Shown here in pieces: positions 49,001-61,000 of a stretch of 64,000 nucleotides of DNA. How positions within the stretch are numbered: position 1 is the first letter of the stretch; the number at the start of each line of letters is the position of its first letter. The stretch spans positions 558,001 to 622,000 of the forward strand of contig CALSFV010000002.1 of NCBI GenBank assembly GCA_943737045.1. Direction: 5' to 3'. Position numbers and translations under genes: made by a program. A model generated the notes under the pieces. It was not told the DNA's origin, did not search any database, and worked only from the letters and a program-made list of their open reading frames with translations. The stretch is from Parapristionchus giblindavisi (taxonomy: Eukaryota; Nematoda; Chromadorea; Rhabditida; Diplogasteridae).

Positions 49001-52000
49001 TGATTTTTAAAATGATTTTTGTTAAATTTTCATACATAGAAAAATAGCAAAAGATGTTGAACTTGTGTGGGAATCGAACTTGCGAGCAAAAGATATATAG
49101 ACAATCCTCTTATCCATCCGGCCACCACAGCTTGCTCTCGATCTCACAGAGACTGGATCTCATTGTAGGGCGAAAAAAAAGACAGTCAGAAATATGCAAA
49201 TTACTCGGCGCCCAAGGGTACGTTGCCAAAATCCTTAACATGGGAGTCTTCTATTTTGGAGACCTATCGAATGGTATATGTCCCATTCCGAAGTCCGGGA
49301 CCGGCGCACCATACTTCCCTTGTGATGCAAATTCATTTCAACTCGGTGGCTTCACGTTTCATAGTGTTGTCAAGTTTGGTGCAACACCCGCATGGGTGAT
49401 TGGTTGTCTCCCGACGAAAATGATAATATTGTAACTGTACCTGAATCCCCTGTCATTGTCATTGCCCGTTCAGGATCGCGGCAGACGCGGACACGGAGGA
49501 CATTGCGGACGCGCTGGTCGCGCTCACCACCGACAACGAGCGACTACGCGGTGAGGCGGACGCGATGCGGATTGATGTCGAGGAGATGGCTGTGCGACTG
49601 GCTCAGGTTGGTTTGTGTGTCCACCCCCGTTCGGGCAATGGATTAAAGACACACCCGGAGCGAGTTTTACTCTCCGCCTTGGCCACACTCTCGAAGACAA
49701 GTAAAGCGAGAGAGTGTGGTCAGAGCGGAGAGTGTCGAATTTGCTCGGGATGCCACTCTAACAAAGTAAAATTGAATTTTAACGACGAGTAACGGCTCGT
49801 GACATATAAACTATATCATTGGGAACGATAAAATTCTATCATTCATGCATAAATGTACTGTTTTATAATACTAGGTTGAAACTTTATTGTTGCAGGCCGA
49901 ATCGTCGGTGACTGAGGCGGAACGAGAGGCGCGACACGCCTCACTCAAGGTTGGCTGTTTTCTCCCCAATTATTGATTTTTTTCCCAATTATTGATTGAT
50001 TATGATTATCGATTACTAATCAATCAAATACCACTTATCACAAAATAATCAATTATCACTTGCCTAGCAGTGATCTCCCGCAGCACTTGGTGTGCCTTGA
50101 ATTACGGGATTTACACTTACAAGGGAACCGAGAATGGCTAGGACGATCAGTGCAAAATTCGTTGACATAGGTCGACTAGTACCCCCCAGGGGGTCACAGA
50201 ACTGTTTTGAACTGTTTGGATATTTGCTTACTTGGTACCGAAAATCGATTATGAAAACGTGATGGAAATTTGGGCGCGAGCCCCGTGGAATAGTGTCAAA
50301 CACTCAGAGAACACAGTCTGTGTCCTCCGTAGCCAAGTGGTTAGAGTGCCGGATTAGCTTTGGAATGTCGTGGGCTCGAATCCCCCTACTACAACTTCTT
50401 TTGCTGTATTTTTTTCAGTGCTTTTCAACAGGCATTTTCAAAGTCAAATTTTATTTTCAACAACAACACGGAGCTATCGATCCCTTCATCGGTAGATCAT
50501 CGATCGATCTCTAGACTGGCAATTGATCCTGTACCTCCCGCGCTTTTTCCAGGAACTGTTCTGGTGAAGCCAGTTGTATCAGTTCCTTCGTTCGTTCTAC
50601 AAGCCTTCAATTCTTCTCTCTTCTCGAATGGAGTTCGACTTTGACCCAGTGTCTGCCAAGGCTGTTTCTGCCCAGATCGCCCTCACCTTCGACCCCTCCC
50701 TCTCCTCCCAGATCACTCGTGCCTCCCTCAACTCATCTGAGAACTTCGTGGACCGGAGGCGGGAGAGTTGGCGGTGCGCGAGAAGCCCCAGAGAGGATGC
50801 TATCGCGATCCCTCCCTTGTGTGGGCACTTCCCACATCATGGGCAAGGAGACCGCGAAGCAGTTCTACAAGAAGGTTCTCTTCGACGGCTTCGTCCCTCC
50901 AAAGCTGCTGCTCATCCTTGACTCATTGCCGTGTTTCAAGAAGCACGATGAGATCCGAGCAACGGACCCTCCCAACTGCCAACTGTTCATTCTGAACATT
51001 CCCCCTGGCGGCACCTCCCTCTGCCAGCCAGCGGATCTCTCCTTCAACCACCCACGGCGGCTCAATGATAGTAACTAAGAAGCTCTTGCCAGAGAAAGAA
51101 AGTATCGCAAACTGAGTGATGATAAGCACTAAAACATCTAGGTTCTCCCAGCGCGAAAGTTGACTACGGTATATCTGGGCGCCCGCTTCTGACTAGGCCT
51201 ATCATCGAGTTTTACGATTCGCGAGACATGCCGATATGGTTTAGTGGGTAGAGCTTTTGTGTATCTATCCGAACCTCGTAGGTTCGAATCCCGCCCAGTG
51301 CAAATCAACTTTGCCGATTTTTCGTAATGCAAGAGGCTTCAAGCCAAAGTTAAATGTAGGGATTTCTCTTCATTGAACCGCCGTGCCACCAGCTGAAGGG
51401 CATCCAGAAGAGACTCAAGAGCATCATCATGGCCAGAGGTATCAACTTCAAGGTCTCGCAGAGGGACAACCTGCTCAAGTTCGTCTCACAACTTCATTTC
51501 TGCATGGGTGCTGATCGGTTCAAGCCCTTCATCATGTACGGTTTCTTCAAGGGCGGCTTCATCGCGGACCGCCCTCCTCGCTTCGTCAGCCCTAAGGAGT
51601 TCATCTTCGGCAAGGGATCGATGGCTCCGTGCTCTTTCTGCTCCTCTCGCGGTTGCAGCATCTGTCCCCGATGCGAGAAGCCGTTCTGCTTCAACTGCTT
51701 CTGGGTACTTCTCCATCGTTGTTGATTTGTGGTTGTTGTTATTGTTGTTGTTGAAAATGAAGTTTGACTTTGACAATGTCTGTTGGAAAGCACTGAAAAA
51801 ATACAGCAAAAGAAGTTGTAGTAGGGGGGATTCGAACCCACGACATTCCAAAAGCTAATGCGGCACTCTAACCACTTGGCTACGGAGGACACAGACTGTG
51901 TTCTCTGAGTGTTTGACACTATTCCACGGGGCTCGCGCCCAAATTTCCATCACATTTTCATAATCGATTTTCGGTACCAAGTAAGCAAATATCCAAACAG

Positions 52001-55000
52001 TTCAAAACAGTTATGTGACCCCCTGGGGGGTACTAGTCGACCTATGTCAACGAATTTTGCACTGATCGTCCTAGCCATTCTCGGTTCCCTTGTTACGCTT
52101 ACCCAATCAATCAATATCCATCAGTTAAATTGACTCAATCAATCAATATGCAATATCAATCAATATTAATCAATCATAATCAATCGATATCAGGCACGTG
52201 CCGTGGCACAAGCGCGCATCAAGGAGCTCGAAGACAGAATGGCCACGCAGAGCGCGCAGTACTTGCAGCAGGTTATATATAATAATAATATTATTATTAT
52301 TTATGCGTTTTACAAGAAAAAAAAGGTTGGTGATTTTGTGTTTCGTGGTCAGCTCAAGTGAGCTTATGATGTCCGAGAGTTCGTTTTGAATTTCAGAGAC
52401 CCTTTCTGGAGGCATTTAAATTAATTAATCAAATAAAACTGATTTATTTATTACGAATTATTTATATATTTTATTTAAATACTTCCTTTGCGCTGCCAAC
52501 AGTCGTCCACTATTTCTTCTCCAATTTGTGTTGAGACAATGATATATTTTAAAATCATTTTCGGCATTTCATTTTGTTTATAGTTATATATATTTTATTC
52601 ATTCAGACGGAACGTTTGCAAACGGAGACGGAGACGCTTCGATCGACGCGCGATTGGGAAGTGGAGCAGAACGCGAGATTGAGAGAGCAGCTGGCTAATA
52701 CCAAGTGAGGGACTGCACAATTTTTTTATTAAATATTATTATTATCGAGAGAGAATCAGTCTAGAGGTGGCCAAGACGAAGTGGGGAAGGCTCGATATCG
52801 TACGTGGGCACCACTGCCGCTAGCGGCAATACACCACCGATTTTTGGCACCCGACCCCCCCCCCCCCCCGATTTTCCAAAAATCACTCAAAATGACGTAT
52901 AAATGAACCATTTTTTTGCTTCCGACCCCCCGATTTTCGTTTCCAGCGGCAATGCCCGCCCACGTATGCTCGATATTACTAGGAACTATGAATGTTTTCA
53001 CTTGCAATCGTTGTGTTATGTCTGAATTGTGGACAATTGTTGTAGGTATCAACGAGGGGATGTTAAAAGGGCAGTGAGACGCACATTCCCCAGGGTGTCT
53101 GGCTGATTGTTTCTAGCATATGTGGGCACCACAGCCGCTAGCGGCAATACACCCCCCCCCCCCCCCGGATTTTTGGCACCCGACCCCCCGATTTTCCAGA
53201 AAAATCACTAAAAATGACGTATAAATGCTCCGTTTTTTGCTTCCGACCCTCCGATTTTCTTTTCCAGCGGCAATGCCCGCCCACGTATGGTTTCTAGTAC
53301 CACCCATTCCATGATGACTTTTATGTTTCATGTTTACAGGCATGAACCTAAAAATCCCAAGCAGTGTACAGAGAGTGTACGTGAAAGTAACCGTGCTTGA
53401 TAAAGTAGGCCATGGACCATGGTGCATTCTACCGTAATTTGTTTGGCATTTTACCGAGTTTTCAATGACCGTTCCCTGCATTGGAAAAAAACACTGTATC
53501 CTAGCTGCAGATATATCTCATTGGCCCTGATTACAGCCTTTATAAATTGGACTAAATGTTTTTATATAAATTATATTATATCGTGCTTATTACAGGGAGA
53601 AACTGCGTCAGCTACGCGAGGAACTCGACGCATCTGAGCAGTTGAACAGAGCAGGAGAGAAGAAACTGGCGGAGAAGGTCGGGGTTGTTTTGTCCCCTGT
53701 TTTACTTCTTTGGGCGTGACTGAAACGTGAATTCCACTGCTCTGTGAAAACAATATATAATAATAATACTTTATCCGTTTTCATTTACTTGCAGAGGGGG
53801 CCAAAACAGGTGGAATCTGCTTATCCACGAGATCTAATTAAGCAAATTGTTAATTATTATGTAGGGCGTGCTGATGGCCAGCCTGGTGCAAGAACTAGAG
53901 GACGCCGAGAATCTGGCCATCTTCCTCGAGGATCAGAAGCACGCCATCCTGGATGACTTTGACAAGCTCAAAGGTGAGTCATACAATTTATTTATTTATT
54001 ATTTATTTATTTATCACACGGATCAGTATGTTACAAACTTTGACAAACAAACCACCGAATTGGAGTGAACCAAGAACGTAGTGTTTGCGTAACGTAAAAG
54101 TGGTGATAAGACGTTTCAGAAATTTCACTTCGGAAAAGGACACTTCAGAAACTAATTTTCAGAAAAGGACGTTTCAGAAATTTCGCTTCAGAAAATGCCA
54201 TTTCGGAAAATCTTTTCCAGAAAAGAACGTTTCAGAAATTTTCATTTCAGAAATTCCAATTCAGAAAAGGACGTTTCAGAAATTGGCACCTCAGAAATTC
54301 CAATTCAGAAAAGGACGTTTCAGAAATTTTTTTTCAGAAATATCAACTCAGAAAAGGACGTTTCAGAAATTGGCACTTCAGAAATTCCAATTCAGAAAAG
54401 GACGTTTCAGAAATTATCACTTCAGAAATTCCAATTCAGAAAAGGACGTTTCAGAAATTGGCACCTCAGAAATTCCAATTCAGAAAAGGACGTTTCAGAA
54501 ATTATCACTTCAGAAATTCCAATCCAGAAAAGGACGTTTCAGAAATTGGCACTTCAGAAATTCCAATTCAGAAAAGGACTTTTCAGAAATATTTTTCAGA
54601 AATATCAACTCAGAAAAGGACGTTTCAAAAATTTCCCGTTGTAATTGAATACTACTAAATTTATTCTAAGCGATCTTTTTTGCAGTTTAAAGACACAAAC
54701 CGTACTGCTTCATAGTAGTAATGTTCTCTGTGCATTTCGAACACATGGCCCGGGTGACCCATTGTGGGGGGGGGGGGGGTGTGGTAGGGGATGGTACCAG
54801 TACCATGCCAAATCAATAGTACAGTATGTCTCGGAACCGTATACCCCGTATTTACCTAGTGACACCGTTGTAATATTACAAACTGACCACAAACAATTAT
54901 AGAGTATCTCGACGACAACAGTATCCACAGGTGCCACTACCACAACCCCGGCTATCGTGTTCTTACTTTAATTTCGGGACATAATATGAGAAAAAAATTG

Positions 55001-58000
55001 AGAAAATTGAATTTTGCCCGAACTATGGAACATCTATATTTGAAATACGATTTTCGCGCTTTTTGCGAATGTATACTGTATTTGTCAGTAATCGATATAT
55101 CCAGGTTGTAATTTTTAAGTATTGTTTTCGCTGTTTTATAACTTTTATTGTTTGTAACTATGATTTCTGTCTTATTTTATGTTCGATTTTAATATATTAT
55201 CACCGCAGGATGGCGCCTCGTACGCAGAAGGCTAAAACATATCATAATGGTTACATTTTGGTGGAAAAATTTACCCGTCAGGACGGCACAAAGGTTTTCT
55301 ACTGTACAGGTACGTGAGGATTTACGTTAATTCTCTGTTTCTAATGTGGTGTTACATTTTGAAACGTGCGCACGCCGTGCGCCCGTTTTGAAAATGTAAC
55401 ACCACATAATTGATTTGACTTAATTGTTCAGAACGTACGACATTGGCGAAGTGTATGGCGACCTATGAGCAGGACCTCAATAGAGCGATTAAAGAGACGT
55501 GGGAGCATAACGGACACACGGCAGACCCGGATCTGGTTCTTGTGAGCTATTTCGAATTTCAGAAGGAAAGAACATTTCTTGACAGGCGCACAAAGCAAAA
55601 ACCGATCTGAGAACGGAAGCAAGTGCATCGACTGGTCGTCCGCGATCTATCATTACTAACGCTCGCTCAATTACTGGCTCTAATGCTCGTGCTTCGGCCC
55701 TCCTCGGGTCAACGGCTGCTCTGTCTCGATCGATTACTCGCTTCCGTCAGCCGGATATCGATGTTGCCGCTGCGCGAGAAGTGCCTATCCGCATCGCTGG
55801 TCGATTCCGAGACACACAAGGTAAATTTTTGTTTATATTCAAACGTATCTCAAATGTTCAGGTGGAAAACCATTCCTTGTTCATGATTCGATCAGAACTG
55901 CTCCTACCGAGCCTCGGATTGTCATTTTTTGTTCAGAAGAGCAACAGAAGATTCTTGCTGTCAGTTTATGTCAATTTCAAATTTAGTTAAAAAAATCACG
56001 TATAGGCCTCCACTAATCTTTGCTGGGATGGCACATTTGATGCTGTAAAGGGCATCATGGGAGCTGCCGCCCAGTGTTGGGTCATTCTTGTACCGGTATT
56101 TTCAATGCAATGATGAAATCAGAAATAACATAAAAATACAGATAGCTAGTGGCGAATACGTCATTACATCTTGGATTCTAATGGAAAATAGGAAGACCGT
56201 GACATATCAACGAGCAATTAATGCGATCAAGAATCTCCCCATGATGGCAGGATGGAATGTACAACATGTTACATCAGGTAATATTCAAATATTTTAAAAA
56301 TATCTAAAGAGAGAATCGTCAGACTTCGAAAGAGGAGCGAGGAAGGCATGGCTTAATGTGTTCCCGGCGGCGAGAATCAACTATTGCCTATTTCATTTTC
56401 AGCAGAGCATTCGTTCTTACGTCACTGTTAGTTGGATATTTTTTGTTGAAAAAAATATATATATATATCTCAGAAAAACAAGGTGAATCTTAACGACCCA
56501 TCCGAATTCGAGATTTACACAAGAGTACGGTAAGAAATAATATTGTAATTATGTCAAATAAAAACCATTATGATTAACAGCCACTTGCCGTTCTTGCCAG
56601 AGCAGGATATGAAAGAAGCATTCGATGATCTGGTTATGTTCAAACCGAATGCGTGTAATGGTGCGCCTCGAGTATGAATTCGTGGAGAAAATGATCACTT
56701 TTGTAGGGCTACTTAGTCACATGAGTGATAACTATGTCCATGGAACAGCAAACAGCGGACCGCTGTTCGCCCCTAATGAATGGCTCCTCTCCACTCGCCC
56801 TAGCCCGATTCCAAGGACTAATAACTATTGTGAGGCAAGTAATTCAATCATGAATGTGAGTGAAGATCTTCTCAATATACAAATAGTCATATAATCTCAG
56901 AGCACGATCAAGACTATTCGCGGTCAATGTGATGGCGCATCTCTTCTTCAGTATTTCCAAAACGAAGAGAACCGTGTTAGTGTTGGAGCCGCAGTAGTAG
57001 CGGTAAACCAAAATCATCGAATGAGTATACCTGTATCCAAAAAAATTATCGCTCGCAACGAAGCTGTTGAGAAAGCTCTCAGTAATCCCCATCATCTTAC
57101 CGGATTCGCCCTTCTTGACAACATCAGTGTCACACTTGCACCTTTCCAGAAGTGATTTTATTTTCATAGTTGTTCTACGGTGATGGGAAGGTTTGGAAAA
57201 TAACAGTATTCAAATGTATTTTTTTGGAAAATAAAACTATTCAAATAAAAAACGTGTAAGAAAAATATCTTTTGAAATGTTAGTCGAGGATTCTCCAAAA
57301 ATGTAATCTCCAACCCGTTCCATCACCTTGTTGTGGTTAAAAACTTTTTTATATTGATTGTATTAGTCTATTACGATGATTATTGCCCTCGATTTCAAAT
57401 TGTTGGCTACCAGAAGTTCCTTAATTTGTTGTAAATGTTTGTCAGAATAAATACAATTGTTTGTGGTCAGTTTGTAATATTACAACGGTGTCACTAGGTA
57501 AATACGGGGTATACGGTTCCGAGACATACTGTACTATTGATTTGGCATGGTACTGGTACCATCCCCTACCACACCCCCCCCCCCCCCACAATGGGTCACC
57601 CGGGCCATGTGTTCGAAATGCACAGAGAACATTACTACTATGAAGCAGTACGGTTTGTGTCTTTAAACTGCAGAAAAGATCGCTTAGAATAAATTTAGTA
57701 GCATTCCATTACAACGGGAAAATTTTCTGAAACGTCCTTTTCTGAATTGGAATTTCTGAAGTGCCAATTTCTGAAACGTCCTTTTCTGAATTGGAATTTC
57801 TGAAGTGACAATTTCTGAAACGTCCTTTTCTGAATTGGAATTTCTGAAGTGCCAATTTCTGAAACGTCCTTTTCTGAATTGGAATTTCTGAAGTGATAAT
57901 TTCTGAAACGTCCTTTTCTGAATTGTAATTTCTGAAGTGCCAATTTCTGAAACGTCCTTTTCTGAGTTGATATTTCTGAAAAAAAATTTCTGAAACGTCC

Positions 58001-61000
58001 TTTTCTGAGTTGGAATTTCTGAAGTGTCAATTTCTGAAACGTCCTTTTCTGAGTTGGAATTTCTGAAAAAAAATTTATGAAACGTCCTTTTCTGGAAAAT
58101 CATATCTGAAGTGGAAATTTCTGAAACGTCCTTTTCTGAAGAGGATTTTCTCAAGTAGCACTTTCTGAAGTGAAATTTCTGAAACGTCTTATCACCCGTA
58201 AAAGTGATCGCATAGGTCGAAAAGTAGGTATGTCATAGGTGGGCACGCTGGGGGAAAGGCTGTGCGCAAACCGGGCAAGGGGGAGGCAAGGCTGTGCGCA
58301 TTTCTATTTTTTGACGAATTCGACTGGAATTTGTCCGATTCTGGCGAGGCAAGGCTATGCGCAAGGCCCCTATAGGAAAGAAAGGCTATGCGCAAAATTT
58401 TTTCATTTTCACACGCCCACCTATGAGGTATGTTACAAAGCACTACGCCTGCCGCATTTTGAGACAAAATTTCCACAAAAAAATAGTCGTTCGTCGTAAA
58501 ATAAAAAATGGTCGTTAGAGCACATATTGAGCAATAGAAATCTTGGGTCTAATTGACATCCAGCCATCATACATTTTCGAGCACCCACATTGTGAGTGAG
58601 CACTTTTTGTCGATGCGGGAGATCGAGATTAGTAAGAATAACGCCCATGACGGGTCAGTTCCGAGTACCTGAGATGTAGATCGGGTCAGTTTTGTTCTAA
58701 TTTCGGGACAGTTTATAATTCGCAAAAACAATAGATTGTGGGTGGAGCGAAAATGTATGCCAGCCACAGTCGGGTGGAAGTCATACATGGGCGGGGGTAC
58801 CTGGAGTTTGATTCTGCAGGGGGCATTCGAACGAAAAATGATTAATTTTACAAGGGGCTTTCACTTTTTTTCCAAAAAAATCACCTAAAACTCATTTTTT
58901 ACAGGGGGCATTCCTCAAATTTTCGAAAAGCCCTAATTTTACAGGGGGCACCCCCATGTTGGCGCCCATGTATGGTGGAAGTAGTGGAAGTCCGACAAAG
59001 ATTTTTGGAGTGAACAAGGAGAAATGCTTGTGCTAGGTCGTGATCAGTTTCCCTTTCAACTGTTATACTCCGTTCAAAAATTGACGGTAACAATAAGAAA
59101 AGAATACGAGGCGAGAGAGTGTGTGAGACGAGGAGAGTTTCTTTCACATGCGGGCGGTGATTGCCGCTTTAAATTAAAATCATTTCGTTTTTGTTAATGA
59201 TTTTTGGGAAAATCAGGTGGGTCGGGAGCCGAAATCGGGTAGCTCTTGCCGCTAGCGGCAATGCCCACACATATGGTTTGTTTCCAGAGTCTTTTACTGT
59301 ATCATTCATGCTGTTTCATATTGAAGGCTTAATGAATAAGTCTGAAACTTGAATAGACCAGGCTAATTTTGTTTGCGTTTGACTTGAGCGATAATTCAAT
59401 CTATGAAGGTACAGTCGGTGCACATGCGATGCTATGGTTGCCCTTTGGTCTCTTATGTGATCTTTGATCTCTAAGTTGATCTTTGATCTATAAGTTGATC
59501 TTTGATCTCTAAATTGATCTTTGATCTTTGTTCAGACGCGATGCAGCTGCACGAGGAGTACACGGAGCTGCTCGAGGCCGACATCGTCATCTACGAGACG
59601 AGAGTGGGCAATCTGCGAGAGGAGCTGGGAGTGTCCAAGGTACGGTAGGGGTACTGTAGGGTACGGTATATGATAGGGTACTGTAGTTGTGAGTGTCCCA
59701 GGTACGGTAGAGGTACTGTAGAGCAGAGATCCGCAAACGTGCATTTGAACGACCGGTTCGGTATTGTTCGATATAAAAATGAAGAAAAGTCATTCGCGCG
59801 AATTTGACACATAATACCGTGCAATGTCGTGCAGTGACAGTTTATTTTAGAGTATTTTTCCGTTGATTATTAAGATTTTTGAACATATTATATTATTTGA
59901 AACTTTTTTTTCTGATAATGTTTTGTTATACTGGCTAAAATATTTTTATACAAATATTTTTCCTTTAGAGAAATTCCATTTTTGAAAAATTCTGAATCTT
60001 TTTTCATGAAAAATGAATTGGACAGGCGTTATCGCCATCAAATTCTGCCCTTATTATTAGACGAATAATCTACAAATTTTAGCTAGATCGGGTGACGAGA
60101 AATTTAATTTAATTTAATTTAAATTTAATTTATCATACATCATTAAGATGCTACAATATTTGAAATAACATATAAATAAGATCTTGTGGGGTAGAGAGAA
60201 AAAACGAGAGCGGGGAGCTCATACAAGGACTCTGTCGTGTATCAAAGATCAAACGGCGATCAATGATAGGTTAGGTTGGCAAGGCCTAGCGGTGGAGAGG
60301 TACGCATTGATTCAATATATATTTCGGATTGAATCGAGAGTCTAGAATGAGGGCACTAAAGAGGGGTAATTGTTATTCCTAATTTATCGATAAGATCTTG
60401 GGAGGGAAGCAAAACGACTAAAAACGCTAATTCAACGCGACGTCGTCTGGCCTCAACGGAACCTCTAGGTGCAAAATGAACATGGTCATCGTCATTGGCA
60501 CCCTTGAGAACCCCGATCCCCAAATTTTGATTTTTTCACTTCACATAGTTTAGTCGAGTCTTACGCTAAGGGCCTCATATCACTCCAACACTTTCAAGGA
60601 ATGAGAGATATACCACCAGTTCAATGAATGAAAATGAATGAAATGAGTCGACTGCGCGTCTTTGCACGAATATTTTTTTAATTATCATTGTAATACCGTG
60701 CGCACGATATTTTATTCATTAATTAGTGAGAAATCATTTCTGAACGACCGCACGTTTGCGGATCTCTACTGTAGAGTATGGTATATGATAAGGTGCTTTA
60801 TCTATGAGTGCTCAAGGTACGTTGAATGGTTAATGCAGTTTGTGTTTCCTAGGTACTGTAGGTTAGTCAATACGGTTGTGTACTGTAGATGATTACTGTA
60901 GTAGGGAATGTCCAAGGTACGGTGGATGTTTACTGTAGATTACATTATATCATGGCGATTGTATTTTTGTTATGCTAGCCTAAGCTGATTCATCAGGCAG

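Larger units (their letters stand above)
47913..49323. mobile_element. Non-coding inverted-repeat element with tRNA-like boxes in both arms
   Basis: Arms of about 600-650 bp (47913 to about 48530 and about 48750 to 49323) begin CAAGGGAAGTATGGTGCG and end with the inverse, leaving a core of about 220 bp. The CAAGGGAA ends match those of the element at 50119-52093. The flanks share TGA, consistent with a 3-bp duplication. Each arm has the same tRNA-like sequence about 190 bp from its end. No coding capacity is seen. It fills the intron between exons 10 and 11 of the coiled-coil gene. Confidence 0.85.
50629..51725 (+). pseudogene. Degenerate DDE transposase interrupted by a nested element
   Basis: An ATG at 50629 opens MEFDFDPVSAKAVSAQIALTF, which reads to about NFVDRR (near 50760). 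After a frame change the reading continues with MGKETAKQFYKKVLFDGF, LLLILDSLPCFKKH and LFILNIPPGGTSLCQPADLS. The last two resemble the second catalytic Asp region and the LPPxTS..QPLD block of pogo/Tc5-type (DDE_1) transposases. A 333-bp element (51053-51385) then interrupts the gene, and the frame resumes with LKGIQKRLKSIIMARGINF. The C-terminus is a Cys-rich CSFCSSRGCSICPRCEKPFC, a probable zinc knuckle, with a stop at 51723-51725. With the frame change, the insertion and an apparent deletion after NFVDRR, it is not functional. Family assignment is from motif memory only. Confidence 0.7.
50119..52093. mobile_element. DDE transposon with tRNA-like boxes in its terminal inverted repeats
   Basis: Inverted arms of about 350 bp (50119-50465 and 51735-52093) begin CAAGGGAACCGAGAATGG and end with the inverse. 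Flanks read TTACACTTA and TTACGCTTA, a possible 9-bp duplication with one mismatch or a 3-bp TTA. Each arm contains the same tRNA-like sequence with pol III A and B boxes, facing inward. The interior has transposase fragments and a nested family M element. It lies in the intron between exons 12 and 13 of the coiled-coil gene. Confidence 0.85.
54102..58196 (+). mobile_element. Complete Mutator-like element (MULE) with minisatellite-bearing terminal inverted repeats
   Basis: The element starts GGTGATAAGACGTTTCAG and ends with the exact inverse. It is flanked by a perfect 9-bp direct repeat CGTAAAAGT (54093-54101 and 58197-58205), the duplication length typical of Mutator. The terminal inverted repeats are about 750-800 bp (54102 to about 54905; about 57450 to 58196). 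The outer part of each is an array of a roughly 45-bp repeat. The inner 240 bp of the two arms differ at only a few positions by eye, including a poly-G run, implying recent insertion. Between the arms lies an 11-exon FLYWCH-MULE transposase gene in the plus direction. It sits in the intron between exons 16 and 17 of the coiled-coil gene. Confidence 0.95.

Noticed and set aside
50322..50393. A functional tRNA gene
   Set aside because: A and B boxes are good, but acceptor ends do not pair and the anticodon stem is poor; its occurrence as inverted copies in transposon arms also argues against a working tRNA. The same applies to the other tRNA-like sites.
54085..54648. A 187-codon plus-strand frame (and two others in the same place) rich in FRKGRF-type repeats, and its mirror at 57684-58154
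   Set aside because: The 45-bp repeat unit is divisible by three and lacks stops, so every frame stays open. It is the MULE's terminal array, not a gene.
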